Assembly (NCBI RefSeq): GCF_947504215.1
Contig: NZ_CANNGO010000016.1
Span: forward strand, 1 to 64,000
DNA length: 64,000 bases
Reading direction: 5' to 3'
From: an uncultured Ruegeria sp.
Lineage (GTDB): Bacteria > Pseudomonadota > Alphaproteobacteria > Rhodobacterales > Rhodobacteraceae
A program made the translations under genes and the position numbers. Positions 8,776 to 16,942 of the stretch are shown piece after piece. The first letter of the stretch is position 1; every line of letters starts with the position of its first letter. The notes under the pieces are model-generated. The model worked only from the letters and a program-made list of their open reading frames with translations. It was not told the DNA's origin and ran no database searches.

Positions 8776-9618
8776 ATGGACGATCAAGCCCTGAATCGTA
8801 TTGCCGACGCGTTGGAGCGTATGGCACCAGCACCTCTGGCCGCGCCCGATTTCAACGCCGCTTCGGCTTTTGTATGGCACGTGGATCCAGATCGGCTGGT
8901 GCCGGTTGCGCAGGTCAATCGGGTCGATCTGGACTTGCTGGTGGGCATCAATCGGTCGCGGGATACTCTGCTGGATAACACGCGTCGGTTCGCAACCGGC
9001 TTCAAGGCCAACAACGCGCTGCTTTGGGGCGCGCGGGGGATGGGGAAATCCAGCCTAGTGAAGGCGGTTCATGGCACGTTGCACGCGGATCATCCTGACC
9101 TGAAACTGGTGGAGCTGCAGCGCGAAGATATGGGCTCGGTCGCGCGCTTGCTAAACCACCTGCGCGCCGCGCCGCACAGGTTCATCCTGTTTTGCGATGA
9201 TCTGTCTTTCAGCCATGATGACCAGCACTATAAATCGCTCAAAGCGGTTCTGGATGGCGGCATCGAGGGCCGACCCGAGAATGTGGTGTTCTACGCTACC
9301 TCTAACCGCCGCCACCTGATGCCAAGGGACATGATCGAAAACGAACGCTCCAGCGCGATCAACCCGTCCGAGGCGGTTGAGGAAAAAGTATCGCTGTCGG
9401 ATCGTTTTGGCCTGTGGTTAGGCTTCCACCCCTGTGATCAGGACGAATATCTCGCCATGATCGACCGCTACTGCGCGGCTTATGGCGTTACTGTCGATGC
9501 GGAAATGCTGCGGGCTGAAGCCATTGAATGGCAAGCCACGCGCGGCGCGCGCTCAGGCCGCGTCGCTTGGCAGTTTTTTGTCGACCTGGCAGGTCGCAAC
9601 GGCGTCTATATCGCATAA
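8776..9618 (+). CDS. AAA-type ATP-binding protein (DUF815 family)
   Basis: A 280-residue cytoplasmic ATPase. Walker A is GARGMGKSS, Walker B is FILFCDDLSF, and a sensor-like ATSNRRHLMPRD segment follows. This is the DUF815 arrangement, an AAA+ family without settled function. The ATG at 8776 is favoured over 8710 because GGAGG sits at 8766-8770 with 5-base spacing and the upstream start lies almost on the tatC terminator. It stands alone between the tat operon and a convergent SDR gene. Confidence 0.85.
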   Translation: MDDQALNRIADALERMAPAPLAAPDFNAASAFVWHVDPDRLVPVAQVNRVDLDLLVGINRSRDTLLDNTRRFATGFKANNALLWGARGMGKSSLVKAVHGTLHADHPDLKLVELQREDMGSVARLLNHLRAAPHRFILFCDDLSFSHDDQHYKSLKAVLDGGIEGRPENVVFYATSNRRHLMPRDMIENERSSAINPSEAVEEKVSLSDRFGLWLGFHPCDQDEYLAMIDRYCAAYGVTVDAEMLRAEAIEWQATRGARSGRVAWQFFVDLAGRNGVYIA

Positions 9619-9637
9619 CGCGCCGCTTCATCTGGCT

Positions 9638-9675
9638 AAAAATATCCCCGCCGGAGGCATGGCCCGAAGGGCCAT
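9638..9675 (-). terminator. terminator-like hairpin with GC-rich tail after the SDR gene
   Basis: ATGGCCC (9659-9665) pairs with GGGCCAT (9669-9675) right after the SDR stop on the minus strand. It is followed by CCTCCGGCGGGGATATTTTT read on that strand. A CCTCCGGCGGG-AT-rich tail resembles a gene-end motif that I recall as recurrent in Rhodobacteraceae genomes. Termination activity is likely but the U run is broken. Confidence 0.5.
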
Positions 9676-9677
9676 TC

Positions 9678-10322
9678 CTAAATCTGAGCGAGAACTTGCG
9701 CGGCTGCGTCCGACGTGCTGGTAAGTGCATCGCGGTCTTCACCGGGATGAAACCGGGCCCGTACCGCCGTCGGCATAGGCGCAGGTTCGACGATCGAAAC
9801 CCTAGGTCCGGTGCGCTCGGTCTCAGCTGCCCAGCTGCGCGCCAGGGCCATCTGGGTCGCTTTGGTCGCACCGTAAATGCCGTAGAATTTCTCTCCGGCT
9901 TTGGGGTCGTCAAAGAATACGGCATGCCCGGCCTCACCCAAAAGTGGTGCAACATACGGGATCAGGATTGACGTGGCATTGGCATTTGTATTGATCGCCT
10001 TGGTCCATTCCTTGGGGTCGACAAAATGCGCAGGCGTAAGGGCCGAGGTATGGATTGCGGTATGCAGCCACAGATCGATCTTGCCCCAACGATCATGAAT
10101 GCCACGGCACAGGGTCGCCATGGCGTTGGGGTCCGTGATGTCCATCGGCGCCAAAGTGGCCGAGCCACCTTTGGCCTGAATGCGGTCGTCCAGCTCTTCC
10201 AGCCCACCGGTTGTGCGGGCCACGGCGACGACGTGATAGTCGGGCACCAGCGCCTCGGCCAAGGCTGCACCCAATCCGCGAGAAGCCCCTGTGACAAGGG
10301 CGATTTTGATCTGATCGGTCAT
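9678..10322 (-). CDS. SDR family NAD(P)-dependent oxidoreductase
   Basis: A 214-residue classical short-chain dehydrogenase. The cofactor-binding TGASRGLGAA motif is near residue 10, and the catalytic YGATK (YxxxK) follows IYGATKATQMA late in the chain. Length is a little short for the family because the C-terminal substrate lobe is reduced. It is the last gene of the minus-strand block behind purF, 42 bp after the small HR-like protein gene. Substrate unknown. Confidence 0.88.
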   Translation of the reverse strand: MTDQIKIALVTGASRGLGAALAEALVPDYHVVAVARTTGGLEELDDRIQAKGGSATLAPMDITDPNAMATLCRGIHDRWGKIDLWLHTAIHTSALTPAHFVDPKEWTKAINTNANATSILIPYVAPLLGEAGHAVFFDDPKAGEKFYGIYGATKATQMALARSWAAETERTGPRVSIVEPAPMPTAVRARFHPGEDRDALTSTSDAAAQVLAQI

Positions 10323-10364
10323 GACTGCGGTTTGACCCGCCGCACGCGGGGCGTCAAGATGCGA

Positions 10365-10613
10365 TTAGCTGCCGGGGATGGCGATCCGCTTGGTTTGGCC
10401 GCTTTGTCGCAGCATGATGCCATGTTCGTCGATGGCAACCACCGTGCCCGAGGCGACCCGGCTGCCGGTTTTCACCTCTTTCACACGGCCGGATGACAGT
10501 CGCATCAGAGCATGCAGGTCAGCTTTCGGCCCAAATATCCCTAGAACCGAGACCGAATTCTTTTTCAACGCGCCCTTTTGAGTGGCCGCGCTTTTGACAG
10601 TGGCGTTTGACAT
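10365..10613 (-). CDS. small protein resembling the GspC/PilP homology region
   Basis: An 82-residue soluble protein with no signal peptide or membrane helix. Residues about 22-80 follow the beta-rich pattern of the HR domain of GspC/PilP secretion proteins: VLGIFGP, a short helix with ALMRLSSGRVKEVKTG, the GSRVASGTVVAID turn, and IMLRQSGQTKRIAIP. In secretion systems this module is anchored in the inner membrane and binds a secretin; here it is free in the cytoplasm. It lies between purF and the SDR gene on the minus strand. The similarity is my pattern reading and the function is unknown. Confidence 0.6.
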   Translation of the reverse strand: MSNATVKSAATQKGALKKNSVSVLGIFGPKADLHALMRLSSGRVKEVKTGSRVASGTVVAIDEHGIMLRQSGQTKRIAIPGS

Positions 10614-10896
10614 GAAATGCGGTCAGGGCAGGGCCCCAACCCCTTTTTGGTGAGTGGTGGTCAGGTGCCGGCTATCAAACGGGATAAGGGAACAAAAGAC
10701 TGCCGCAGCGTCGCAAAATCTCATCTGACACGGGCTTTCTGGAACCCCTTGCTAGACCGTCATATTCTGGATGGCATCGTGCGCGGATTTCTACCGGTGA
10801 CGGCAAATGGTCAGGCGAAACCGGCAATACATACCGCGGCACTAGATGTCCAAACGCATTGCGATTCGGGTCGAGACCGCCTGTCTATGCCGGTGA

Positions 10897-12420
10897 TCAA
10901 CCCGAGGCGAGCTTGGCTGCATTCCACGACCCGCCCGGAACTTGCATATCCTCCCGCTTTTTGCTGACGCGGGTGCTGTTTTCCAGGCTGTCCAGATAAT
11001 CCGGGCTGACACTGCCGGTGATGTATTCGCCGTCAAAACACGAGCAGTCAAACGCCTCGATGTCAGGATTGCCTTCTTTGGCGGACCAGATCAGATCGTC
11101 CAGATGCTGATAGAACAGGGCGTCTGCACCCAGTTCTTCGCGGATCTCTTCGATGTCTTTACCGTTTGCGATCAATTCGTGTTTTGTCGGCATGTCGATG
11201 CCGTAGACATTTGGATATTTCACCGGCGGTGAGGCGCTGGCGACGTAAACTTTCTTAGCACCTGCTTCCCGGCACATCTGAACGATTTTTTTGATTGTGT
11301 TGCCGCGCACGATCGAATCGTCGATCAGCAAGACATTGTGGTCTTTGAACTCCAACGGAACCGCGTTTAGTTTGCGTCGTACGGATTTCTGGCGTTCTTC
11401 CTGGCCCGGCATGATGAAGGTCCGTCCGACATAGCGGTTCTTGACCAGACCTTCCCGATACGAAATGCCGGTGGCCTTGGCGACTTCCAGTGCCACAGGG
11501 CGGGCGCTGTCAGGGACCGGTATGATCCGATCGATCTCGAGCCCTGCGGCCTCAATCTGGCGTGCCAGCGTCTGGCCCATGCGCATTTGGGTTTTGTAAA
11601 CGGATACTCCGTCCAGCATCGAATCCGGACGCGCCAGATAGACGTATTCAAAGATACAAGGTGTCAACTGACCGTCGACCGCCTGGAACGTGTGCATGTT
11701 GCCGTCCAGATCGATCAGGATGGCCTCACCCGGCTTGACGTCGCGCAGCTTGTCAAAGCCGTTGATGCCAAAAGCTACGTCCTCGGACGCAAACGCGTAG
11801 TCGTCGCCTGCGCCGTCGACCTCTCGCTTGGCAACTGACAGGGGGCGAATGCCATAAGGATCGCGGAAGGCCAGCATCCCGACGCCCGCCACCAGACAGA
11901 TCACCGAATAGGCGCCCTGAACACGTTCCATGGTCATTTTGACCCCAGCAAAGATGTTGCGGATCGGGTCGGCGTTGCCATTGACCTTGATCGCATCGGC
12001 GACTTTGTCGGCCATCACGTTCAGTAGAATTTCGGAATCCGACGTGGTGCGCAGGTGTCGGCTGTACTTGCCGGTGACCTTCTCGCGCTGCGCGGCGGTG
12101 TTGGTGATGTTGCCGTTGTGAACCAGATAGATGCCGTAGGGCGCGTTCACGAAGAACGGCTGCGCCTCAGACGCGCTGAGCGATCCTGCCGTTGGATAGC
12201 GGACATGGCCCATGCCGATTTTGCCCATAAGAGTCTCGGCATCGCTGGCATTGAAGACGTCCTTCACCAGACCGTTGGCCTTTTTCTCGCGGAAAAATTC
12301 GCCATTGTAAGTAACGATACCCGAGGCGTCCTGGCCGCGGTGCTGCAACATCAACAGCCCATCATAGATTTCCGCAAAGACATCATGTGTCCGGCTTGCG
12401 ATCCCCAAAATCCCACACAT
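10897..12420 (-). CDS. purF: amidophosphoribosyltransferase
   Basis: A 507-residue enzyme that makes phosphoribosylamine from PRPP and glutamine, the first committed step of purine synthesis. The glutaminase nucleophile is Cys2 (MCGILGIAS), so no long propeptide is needed. The PRPP-binding loop VLLIDDSIVRGNT is clear in the C-terminal phosphoribosyltransferase domain. Length is normal. It lies downstream of cvpA on the same strand, as in many Proteobacteria, but is separated from it by a convergent-side zinc-finger gene and a cvpA terminator. A 47-codon ORF ends 16 bp upstream of its start. Confidence 0.97.
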   Translation of the reverse strand: MCGILGIASRTHDVFAEIYDGLLMLQHRGQDASGIVTYNGEFFREKKANGLVKDVFNASDAETLMGKIGMGHVRYPTAGSLSASEAQPFFVNAPYGIYLVHNGNITNTAAQREKVTGKYSRHLRTTSDSEILLNVMADKVADAIKVNGNADPIRNIFAGVKMTMERVQGAYSVICLVAGVGMLAFRDPYGIRPLSVAKREVDGAGDDYAFASEDVAFGINGFDKLRDVKPGEAILIDLDGNMHTFQAVDGQLTPCIFEYVYLARPDSMLDGVSVYKTQMRMGQTLARQIEAAGLEIDRIIPVPDSARPVALEVAKATGISYREGLVKNRYVGRTFIMPGQEERQKSVRRKLNAVPLEFKDHNVLLIDDSIVRGNTIKKIVQMCREAGAKKVYVASASPPVKYPNVYGIDMPTKHELIANGKDIEEIREELGADALFYQHLDDLIWSAKEGNPDIEAFDCSCFDGEYITGSVSPDYLDSLENSTRVSKKREDMQVPGGSWNAAKLASG

Positions 12421-12791
12421 GTACGGGCTCCAACTTCTATGATTTTTTGACGCGAGGTTTGACTGGCCGCCGGGATCGGATCATTTGCATCGAGGGCGCA
12501 GAGCGTGTGATTTCTGCTGTTCTTGACGCCAAATAGGCGAACATCATAGCCGCGACGGCAAATGAATACAGAAAGAACAAGATCGGCGGCTCCGATTCCG
12601 TGACGGGTTGGGTTCCACATACTGCCTAACAGCGACGCTGTCATCAAAGGATCACAAACACCTATTGCCGCAGGTCACATTTGTGTTCGGCAAAGACACA
12701 GCACGAGGTTGGTGACATGCGCAAACATATATGCTGTCATGTTGATGCGTCGGTGCAATTCTTATTCCAAAGTCGCAGGCAGGGTTCGAGT
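12421..12791. other. 371-bp interval between purF and the zinc-finger gene
   Basis: This divergent interval holds the small ORF at 12437-12580 and must contain the promoters for purF (minus) and the zinc-finger gene (plus). I do not see a convincing -35/-10 pair, a PurR-like palindrome or a terminator in it. An alternative start for the zinc-finger gene lies at 12717. Confidence 0.6.
12437..12580 (-). CDS. possible small single-pass membrane protein upstream of purF
   Basis: A 47-residue ORF with a TTG start, preceded by GGAG at 9-base spacing. The predicted protein opens with a hydrophobic helix (MFFLYSFAVAAMMFAYLA, residues 1-18) and ends in a basic tail rich in Arg and Lys. It stops 16 bp before the purF ATG on the same strand, so it could be cotranslated. 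The open frame extends a little further upstream without a better start. It is too short for ordinary gene callers. The transmembrane-then-basic pattern argues for coding, but no family is recognised. Confidence 0.42.
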   Translation of the reverse strand: MFFLYSFAVAAMMFAYLASRTAEITRSAPSMQMIRSRRPVKPRVKKS

Positions 12792-13013
12792 ATGTGGCAA
12801 AACAAACCTACCTATCGCAAAGAAGAAAAGCCCAAGCGGCGCTGCCATCGATGCCAGGGTATGGGGCGGGCGCCCTGTCAGATTTGCAACGGGACGGGTG
12901 AAGTGATCAAAAGCCGCGATGTTTATGGCAAGCCGATCAGCAGCCGTTGTGATGGGTGTTTCGGGGTGAAATCAAGCCGTTGCACTGTCTGCGGCGGAGA
13001 AGGATTCGTCTGA
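12792..13013 (+). CDS. small DnaJ-type cysteine-rich zinc-finger protein
   Basis: A 73-residue protein with four CxxCxG-type repeats: CHRCQGMG (C18/C21), CQICNGTG (C29/C32), CDGCFGVK (C53/C56) and CTVCGGEG (C64/C67). This reproduces the two-zinc central domain of DnaJ without J or substrate domains. Such free domains often act as thiol or protein-folding helpers. The ATG at 12792 has AGGCAGGG upstream; an in-frame ATG at 12717 with GAGG at 8-base spacing is a real alternative that adds 25 residues. It is the only plus-strand gene in a long minus-strand block. Confidence 0.75.
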   Translation: MWQNKPTYRKEEKPKRRCHRCQGMGRAPCQICNGTGEVIKSRDVYGKPISSRCDGCFGVKSSRCTVCGGEGFV

Positions 13014-13023
13014 GTGCTGCGCA

Positions 13024-13051
13024 AGAAAAAGCCCAGTCAAACGCCGGGCTT
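13024..13051 (-). terminator. Rho-independent terminator after cvpA
   Basis: Read on the minus strand, AAGCCCGG pairs with CTGGGCTT (one G-T wobble) around a 7-base loop, followed by TTTCTT. It lies 27 bp past the cvpA stop and separates radA-cvpA from the purF unit. It also falls just beyond the zinc-finger gene stop and could work in both directions. Confidence 0.75.
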
Positions 13052-13077
13052 AGATACAAACTTGTGAACTTGCGTAA

Positions 13078-13671
13078 TCAGCTATCGGAGGGTGCCGCTT
13101 CGGCAGGTGCCTCGGTGCCAGCGGTACAGCTTGCCACCAGCTCTTCATACTGTTGTGTCACCCAGCCCAGAGCTTGTTCTGGGTTCTGCTCTTCGATTTG
13201 CGAGCTGAACTGTTCGAACACTTTGGCCGAGCGGCTTTCGTCAACGATCGTATAAGACTGACCGGTCATAACGGTGTCGTAGACAAAGAAGGCGATGGCC
13301 ACCAACAGGATGCCGCGAGCAATACCGAAGAAGAACCCCAGCGCCTGATCCAGCCCGCCAAGCGCCGAGCGCTGCACCAGCGAGGAAAACAGCGGTGTGA
13401 AGATGCTGACCACGATCAGGGCGATTGCAAAGACGGCTGCGAAACCGGTGATCACCGACAATTCACAGCTGTCGCGCAGGAAATCTCCAACCACCGGGAT
13501 TTCCTTGACCAGCGGTACCGCTTGTGGCGCGAAAATGAACGCCAGAACGGCGGCCGCGACCCAGCCTATGATGGCCATGACTTCGCGCATGAACCCGCGC
13601 GAATAGGCCAGCAGGCCCGACAGAACGATGATCAGGGCGACCACCCCGTCAATAATTGTAAAACCTTCCAT
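13078..13671 (-). CDS. cvpA: CvpA family inner-membrane protein
   Basis: A 197-residue protein with four predicted membrane helices: TIIDGVVALIIVLSGLLAYSRG, the VAAAVLAFIFAP helix, FAAVFAIALIVVSIFTPLF, and ILLVAIAFFVYDTV. The motif LDQALGFFFGIARG between helices is characteristic of CvpA, linked to colicin V production and envelope homeostasis. A C-terminal cytoplasmic or periplasmic tail ends in a Ala/Pro-rich stretch. It follows radA by 42 bp and is ended by the terminator at 13024-13051. Confidence 0.92.
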   Translation of the reverse strand: MEGFTIIDGVVALIIVLSGLLAYSRGFMREVMAIIGWVAAAVLAFIFAPQAVPLVKEIPVVGDFLRDSCELSVITGFAAVFAIALIVVSIFTPLFSSLVQRSALGGLDQALGFFFGIARGILLVAIAFFVYDTVMTGQSYTIVDESRSAKVFEQFSSQIEEQNPEQALGWVTQQYEELVASCTAGTEAPAEAAPSDS

Positions 13672-13713
13672 GGCCCTCGCCTGTTCTTTTTTTCTGCCCC
13701 TCAGGGCGCGACC

Positions 13714-15078
13714 TTAACCTGCTCCGAAGGTTTCGCCAACAAACCCCACCAAATCAGAGGGTCGGGTGAGTGTCAGACCTGCCACAGTGCCGGTTTTGCC
13801 ACCTGCCGGAGCAATTGCAGCTGTGAAACCAAGTTTTTGCGCTTCTTTCAACCTGTTTTCGGTCTGCGGGGCCGGTCTAAGTGCCCCAGATAGCGAGATT
13901 TCTCCAAAAACAACGGTATCGGCGGGCAGGGCCGTGTCTTCGCGCGCGCTTAGAAGTGCGGCGGCCACTGCCAGATCGGCTGCAGGTTCGCCAATTTTCA
14001 ACCCGCCGGCCACGTTGAGATACACATCAAGCCCTGCAAAGGGAATCCCGCAGCGGGCTTCGAGCACCGCGAGGATCATCGCCAACCGCCCGCTGTCCCA
14101 GCCTACAACGGTGCGGCGGGGTTGCGAATGCGGCGATGGGGCAACAAGGGCCTGTAGTTCCACCAGTACGGGCCGAGTGCCTTCGATCCCTGCGAATACA
14201 GCAGACCCCGGGCTTGGTGTGCCGCGTTCGGACAGGAAAAGTGCAGAGGGATTGGTGACCTGAGCCAGCCCCTTACCGGTCATCTCGAACACTCCGATCT
14301 CGTCCGCCGGACCAAAACGGTTCTTGACGGCGCGCAGGATGCGGAACTGGTGGCCGCGTTCGCCTTCGAAATAGAGCACGGTGTCGACCATATGTTCAAC
14401 AACGCGGGGACCCGCGATCTGGCCTTCCTTGGTGACGTGACCGACCATGATGATCGACACCCCGTGTCGTTTCGCAAACGTGGTCAATTCATGCGCTGCC
14501 GCACGAACTTGTGACACCGAGCCGGGGGCGCTGTCGACATTGTCGGCCCACATGGTCTGGATCGAATCGATAATAGCGAGGCCGGGTTTCTCGGCCTCAA
14601 GCGTGGTCAGGATATCGCGCAGGTTGGTTTCGGCTGCCAGTTGCACCGGCGCGTCCTCGAGCCCAAGACGCCGGGCGCGCATCCGAACCTGAGCGCTGGC
14701 CTCTTCGCCCGAGACATAGATTGTTTTCACGCCGGCCCGCGCGAACCGCGCGGCAGCTTGCAGCAGCAGGGTCGATTTCCCGATCCCGGGATCACCGCCG
14801 ACCAGAAGGGCCGAGGCCGGCACCAGACCACCCCCCAGCACGCGGTCGAGTTCGTCCACGCCGCACAAGGTGCGTGGTGGCGGGGCTTCTTCGGTCGCCA
14901 GATCGGACAGGACAATGGATTGACCGCGCTTTCCACCCAAGGACTTTTTGGCCGGGCCCGCTGATAGCGGTGCGTTCTGTATGATGGTGTTCCATTCGCC
15001 GCAGCCGTCACAACGCCCGGACCAGCGAGTATGTGTCGCGCCGCAGGCTGAGCAGGAGAAAGTTGTCGTTTTTGCCAT
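13714..15078 (-). CDS. radA: DNA repair protein RadA
   Basis: A 454-residue RecA-like branch-migration helicase used in recombination. A C4 zinc finger opens the protein (C9, C12, C23, C26: CSACG and CDGCGEW). Walker A GGDPGIGKST, the KNRFGPADE motif specific to RadA, and a Lon-protease-like C-terminal domain follow. The ATG at 15078 is preferred to the longer in-frame GTG at 15135 because AAGGG precedes it and the zinc finger normally starts within the first ten residues. It lies 42 bp upstream of cvpA. Confidence 0.96.
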   Translation of the reverse strand: MAKTTTFSCSACGATHTRWSGRCDGCGEWNTIIQNAPLSAGPAKKSLGGKRGQSIVLSDLATEEAPPPRTLCGVDELDRVLGGGLVPASALLVGGDPGIGKSTLLLQAAARFARAGVKTIYVSGEEASAQVRMRARRLGLEDAPVQLAAETNLRDILTTLEAEKPGLAIIDSIQTMWADNVDSAPGSVSQVRAAAHELTTFAKRHGVSIIMVGHVTKEGQIAGPRVVEHMVDTVLYFEGERGHQFRILRAVKNRFGPADEIGVFEMTGKGLAQVTNPSALFLSERGTPSPGSAVFAGIEGTRPVLVELQALVAPSPHSQPRRTVVGWDSGRLAMILAVLEARCGIPFAGLDVYLNVAGGLKIGEPAADLAVAAALLSAREDTALPADTVVFGEISLSGALRPAPQTENRLKEAQKLGFTAAIAPAGGKTGTVAGLTLTRPSDLVGFVGETFGAG

Positions 15079-15209
15079 GGCGCCCTTGGTGCCCGAGGAT
15101 GGGTGGTTCTTCAAGCCCTTGCGGACTTTCCTCACCGCCGGTGGCGCGCCGCGTCCTCAGGCCCTGCGGGCCATCGGGTGCGGCGGGCGCTGACGCGCCG
15201 TCGCTTTGG

Positions 15210-15659
15210 TTAAACCGGAGCGTCGCTGGATTTGCTTTGGCGTTCTGTCAGGTAGCCCAGAAGGATCGACGCCAGGATGCAGAGTGTGAACAGGTATAGA
15301 CCCCATGCTGTTTCGATTGTCGCGTATGAGATTCCCTTGGCCAATGTGATGTAAAGCGCGATTAGGAAGATGTCGGCCATGGCCAGTTTGCCGAGGATGT
15401 TCAGTGCGGGTTGGACACGGGCGTCCAGCAGGTTCCATTGGATCAGGGCGGTGCCGATGGTTTTGATGTAGGGAGCGAAGAGCGCGAAGATGGTGACGAC
15501 CAGTGCGAGGAAGACGTCGGATTTCCACAGGGACTGAAGGCCGGTGATGACGCTGATCTCTGAAAGGCCAAAGATCGGAAGGAACCCGGCGCGCATCAGC
15601 GGGGCGAACCACGCGATGGGGTAGAGGATCAGCAGGGAAAGGGTGGCGAGGCGGAGCAT
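15210..15659 (-). CDS. paraquat-inducible protein A (PqiA) family membrane protein
   Basis: A 149-residue integral membrane protein with about four helices and the PqiA-type order: an N-terminal helix, an ISVITGLQSLWKSDVFLAL segment, a central KLAMADIFLIALYITLAKG helix, and a final IETAWGLYLFTLCILASILL helix. PqiA proteins belong to lipid-transport (MCE) systems, and this copy sits close to MlaE/MlaF-type genes on the same strand, which supports that link. It is a single-domain version, shorter than enteric PqiA. Confidence 0.75.
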   Translation of the reverse strand: MLRLATLSLLILYPIAWFAPLMRAGFLPIFGLSEISVITGLQSLWKSDVFLALVVTIFALFAPYIKTIGTALIQWNLLDARVQPALNILGKLAMADIFLIALYITLAKGISYATIETAWGLYLFTLCILASILLGYLTERQSKSSDAPV

Positions 15660-15761
15660 GTGCCTACATTGGTTATTAAAATCAGGATTCCAAGCGTCAA
15701 TTTGAATTGGCTGTCTAGTTTTGGAGTTTGATAGATCTCAAGCCCTTGGATGGCGATGCAA

Positions 15762-16148
15762 CTAGGACAGAAGCGAAAAGAACCACCAAATAACTAGAAT
15801 GCAAAAGAGGATCGTTAGGAGACTATGAATGACGTAGAGTCTCTTGTGAATGGCAATTGCTGCAACGCCGACGGTCACAACAGGGCCAAGAAAAACTTCA
15901 AAAAAAATAAAGTACCCCAACCATTTGCAATAAAATATCAGTTCTTTGACAGGTTCTGGAAGCTCGGGCATGTAAAATAGGGCGATTGCAAAAACAGTGT
16001 TCCAAACGAAGCTGAGAACAGGCACCCAAATCAGAATGCATCCAAGTCTTTGAAACGGCGTATTTTTTCTAATTTTTGTTCCCAGCGAGACCGAAGTCCA
16101 TACAGCTATTACCGGAACAAAAAGAACTAGCAAAAGAAGGAATACCAT
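15762..16148 (-). CDS. unrecognised AT-rich membrane protein between mlaF and pqiA-like gene
   Basis: A 128-residue, very hydrophobic protein with about four predicted helices (MVFLLLLVLFVPVIAVW; ILIWVPVLSFVWNTVFAIA; FFEVFLGPVVTVGVAAIAI; LLTILFCILVIWWFF). I recognise no family. The ORF and its flanks (about 15,680-16,195) are clearly more AT-rich than the surrounding genes and use codons rare in them, such as ATA and AAA. This suggests an insertion into the mlaF-pqiA region. Strand matches its neighbours, so it may be read through from the alr-mlaEF transcript. Confidence 0.55.
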   Translation of the reverse strand: MVFLLLLVLFVPVIAVWTSVSLGTKIRKNTPFQRLGCILIWVPVLSFVWNTVFAIALFYMPELPEPVKELIFYCKWLGYFIFFEVFLGPVVTVGVAAIAIHKRLYVIHSLLTILFCILVIWWFFSLLS

Positions 16149-16195
16149 TGCTCGTCCCGCGAATTTTTAGCCAATAATTCTATGGAGTTGAGAAT

Positions 16196-16942
16196 TCAAC
16201 GCACCGCCTCAATCGGCCCCTCAGCACTCCCACTGATGAACTGCTCCACATAGGGATCACCAGACGCATCCATCTGCTCAACCGGTCCGGTCCACTGGAT
16301 CACCCCTCCGTGCAGCATGGCCACGTTGTCGGCAATCGCGCGAACGGAACTCATGTCATGGGTGATGGTCATCGCGGTGGCGCCCATCTCGGTCACAATC
16401 TCGCGGATCAAGTCGTTGATGACGCCGGACATGATCGGGTCGAGGCCGGTGGTGGGTTCATCGAAAAAGATGATCTCGGGTTCGGCGGCGATGGCGCGCG
16501 CCAGGCCCACGCGTTTTTGCATACCGCCCGACAGTTCAGCCGGGAAGCGGTCGGCAACGTCGGATTTCAGGCCGACGCGGCGCAGTTTTTCGATGGCGAT
16601 TTTGCGTGCCTCGTCGGCAGTGCGTTTCAGCGAGCCGCGTAGCAGGCGGAAGGCGACGTTCTGCCAGACGGGTAGGGAGTCAAACAGGGCGCCGCCCTGA
16701 AACAACATCCCGAACCGGGCCAGAAACGCGTCGCGGTCGCCGGATTGCGCGTCTTTGCCGTCGACCAGGATATTGCCGCTGTCTGGGGTGATCAGGCCCA
16801 GAATACATTTTAGCGCCACGGATTTACCGGTGCCCGAGCCGCCAATGATGACCATCGACGTGCCCTTGGGAATCTCTAGGTTCATGCCCCGCAGGACGTG
16901 GTTGTCATCGAAGGCTTTATGTACGTTCTCCATCCGGATCAT
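16196..16942 (-). CDS. MlaF-type ABC transporter ATP-binding protein
   Basis: A 248-residue ATPase with Walker A GGSGTGKSV, the Q-loop FQGGALFDSLPVWQNVAF, signature LSGGMQKRVGLARA, Walker B IIFFDEPTTGLDP and switch His in ITHDMSS. The LFDSLPVWQNVAF and LSGGMQKRVGLARAIA forms are typical of MlaF/Ttg2A phospholipid transporters. It overlaps the permease gene by four bases. With MlaE it should drive phospholipid or other hydrophobic solute movement between the membranes. No MCE (MlaD) gene is found beside it. Confidence 0.92.
   Translation of the reverse strand: MIRMENVHKAFDDNHVLRGMNLEIPKGTSMVIIGGSGTGKSVALKCILGLITPDSGNILVDGKDAQSGDRDAFLARFGMLFQGGALFDSLPVWQNVAFRLLRGSLKRTADEARKIAIEKLRRVGLKSDVADRFPAELSGGMQKRVGLARAIAAEPEIIFFDEPTTGLDPIMSGVINDLIREIVTEMGATAMTITHDMSSVRAIADNVAMLHGGVIQWTGPVEQMDASGDPYVEQFISGSAEGPIEAVR

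Noticed and set aside
13153..13893. 246-codon plus-strand frame opposite cvpA and radA
   Set aside because: The product is low-complexity and charged without structure, and it spans two well-supported minus-strand genes.
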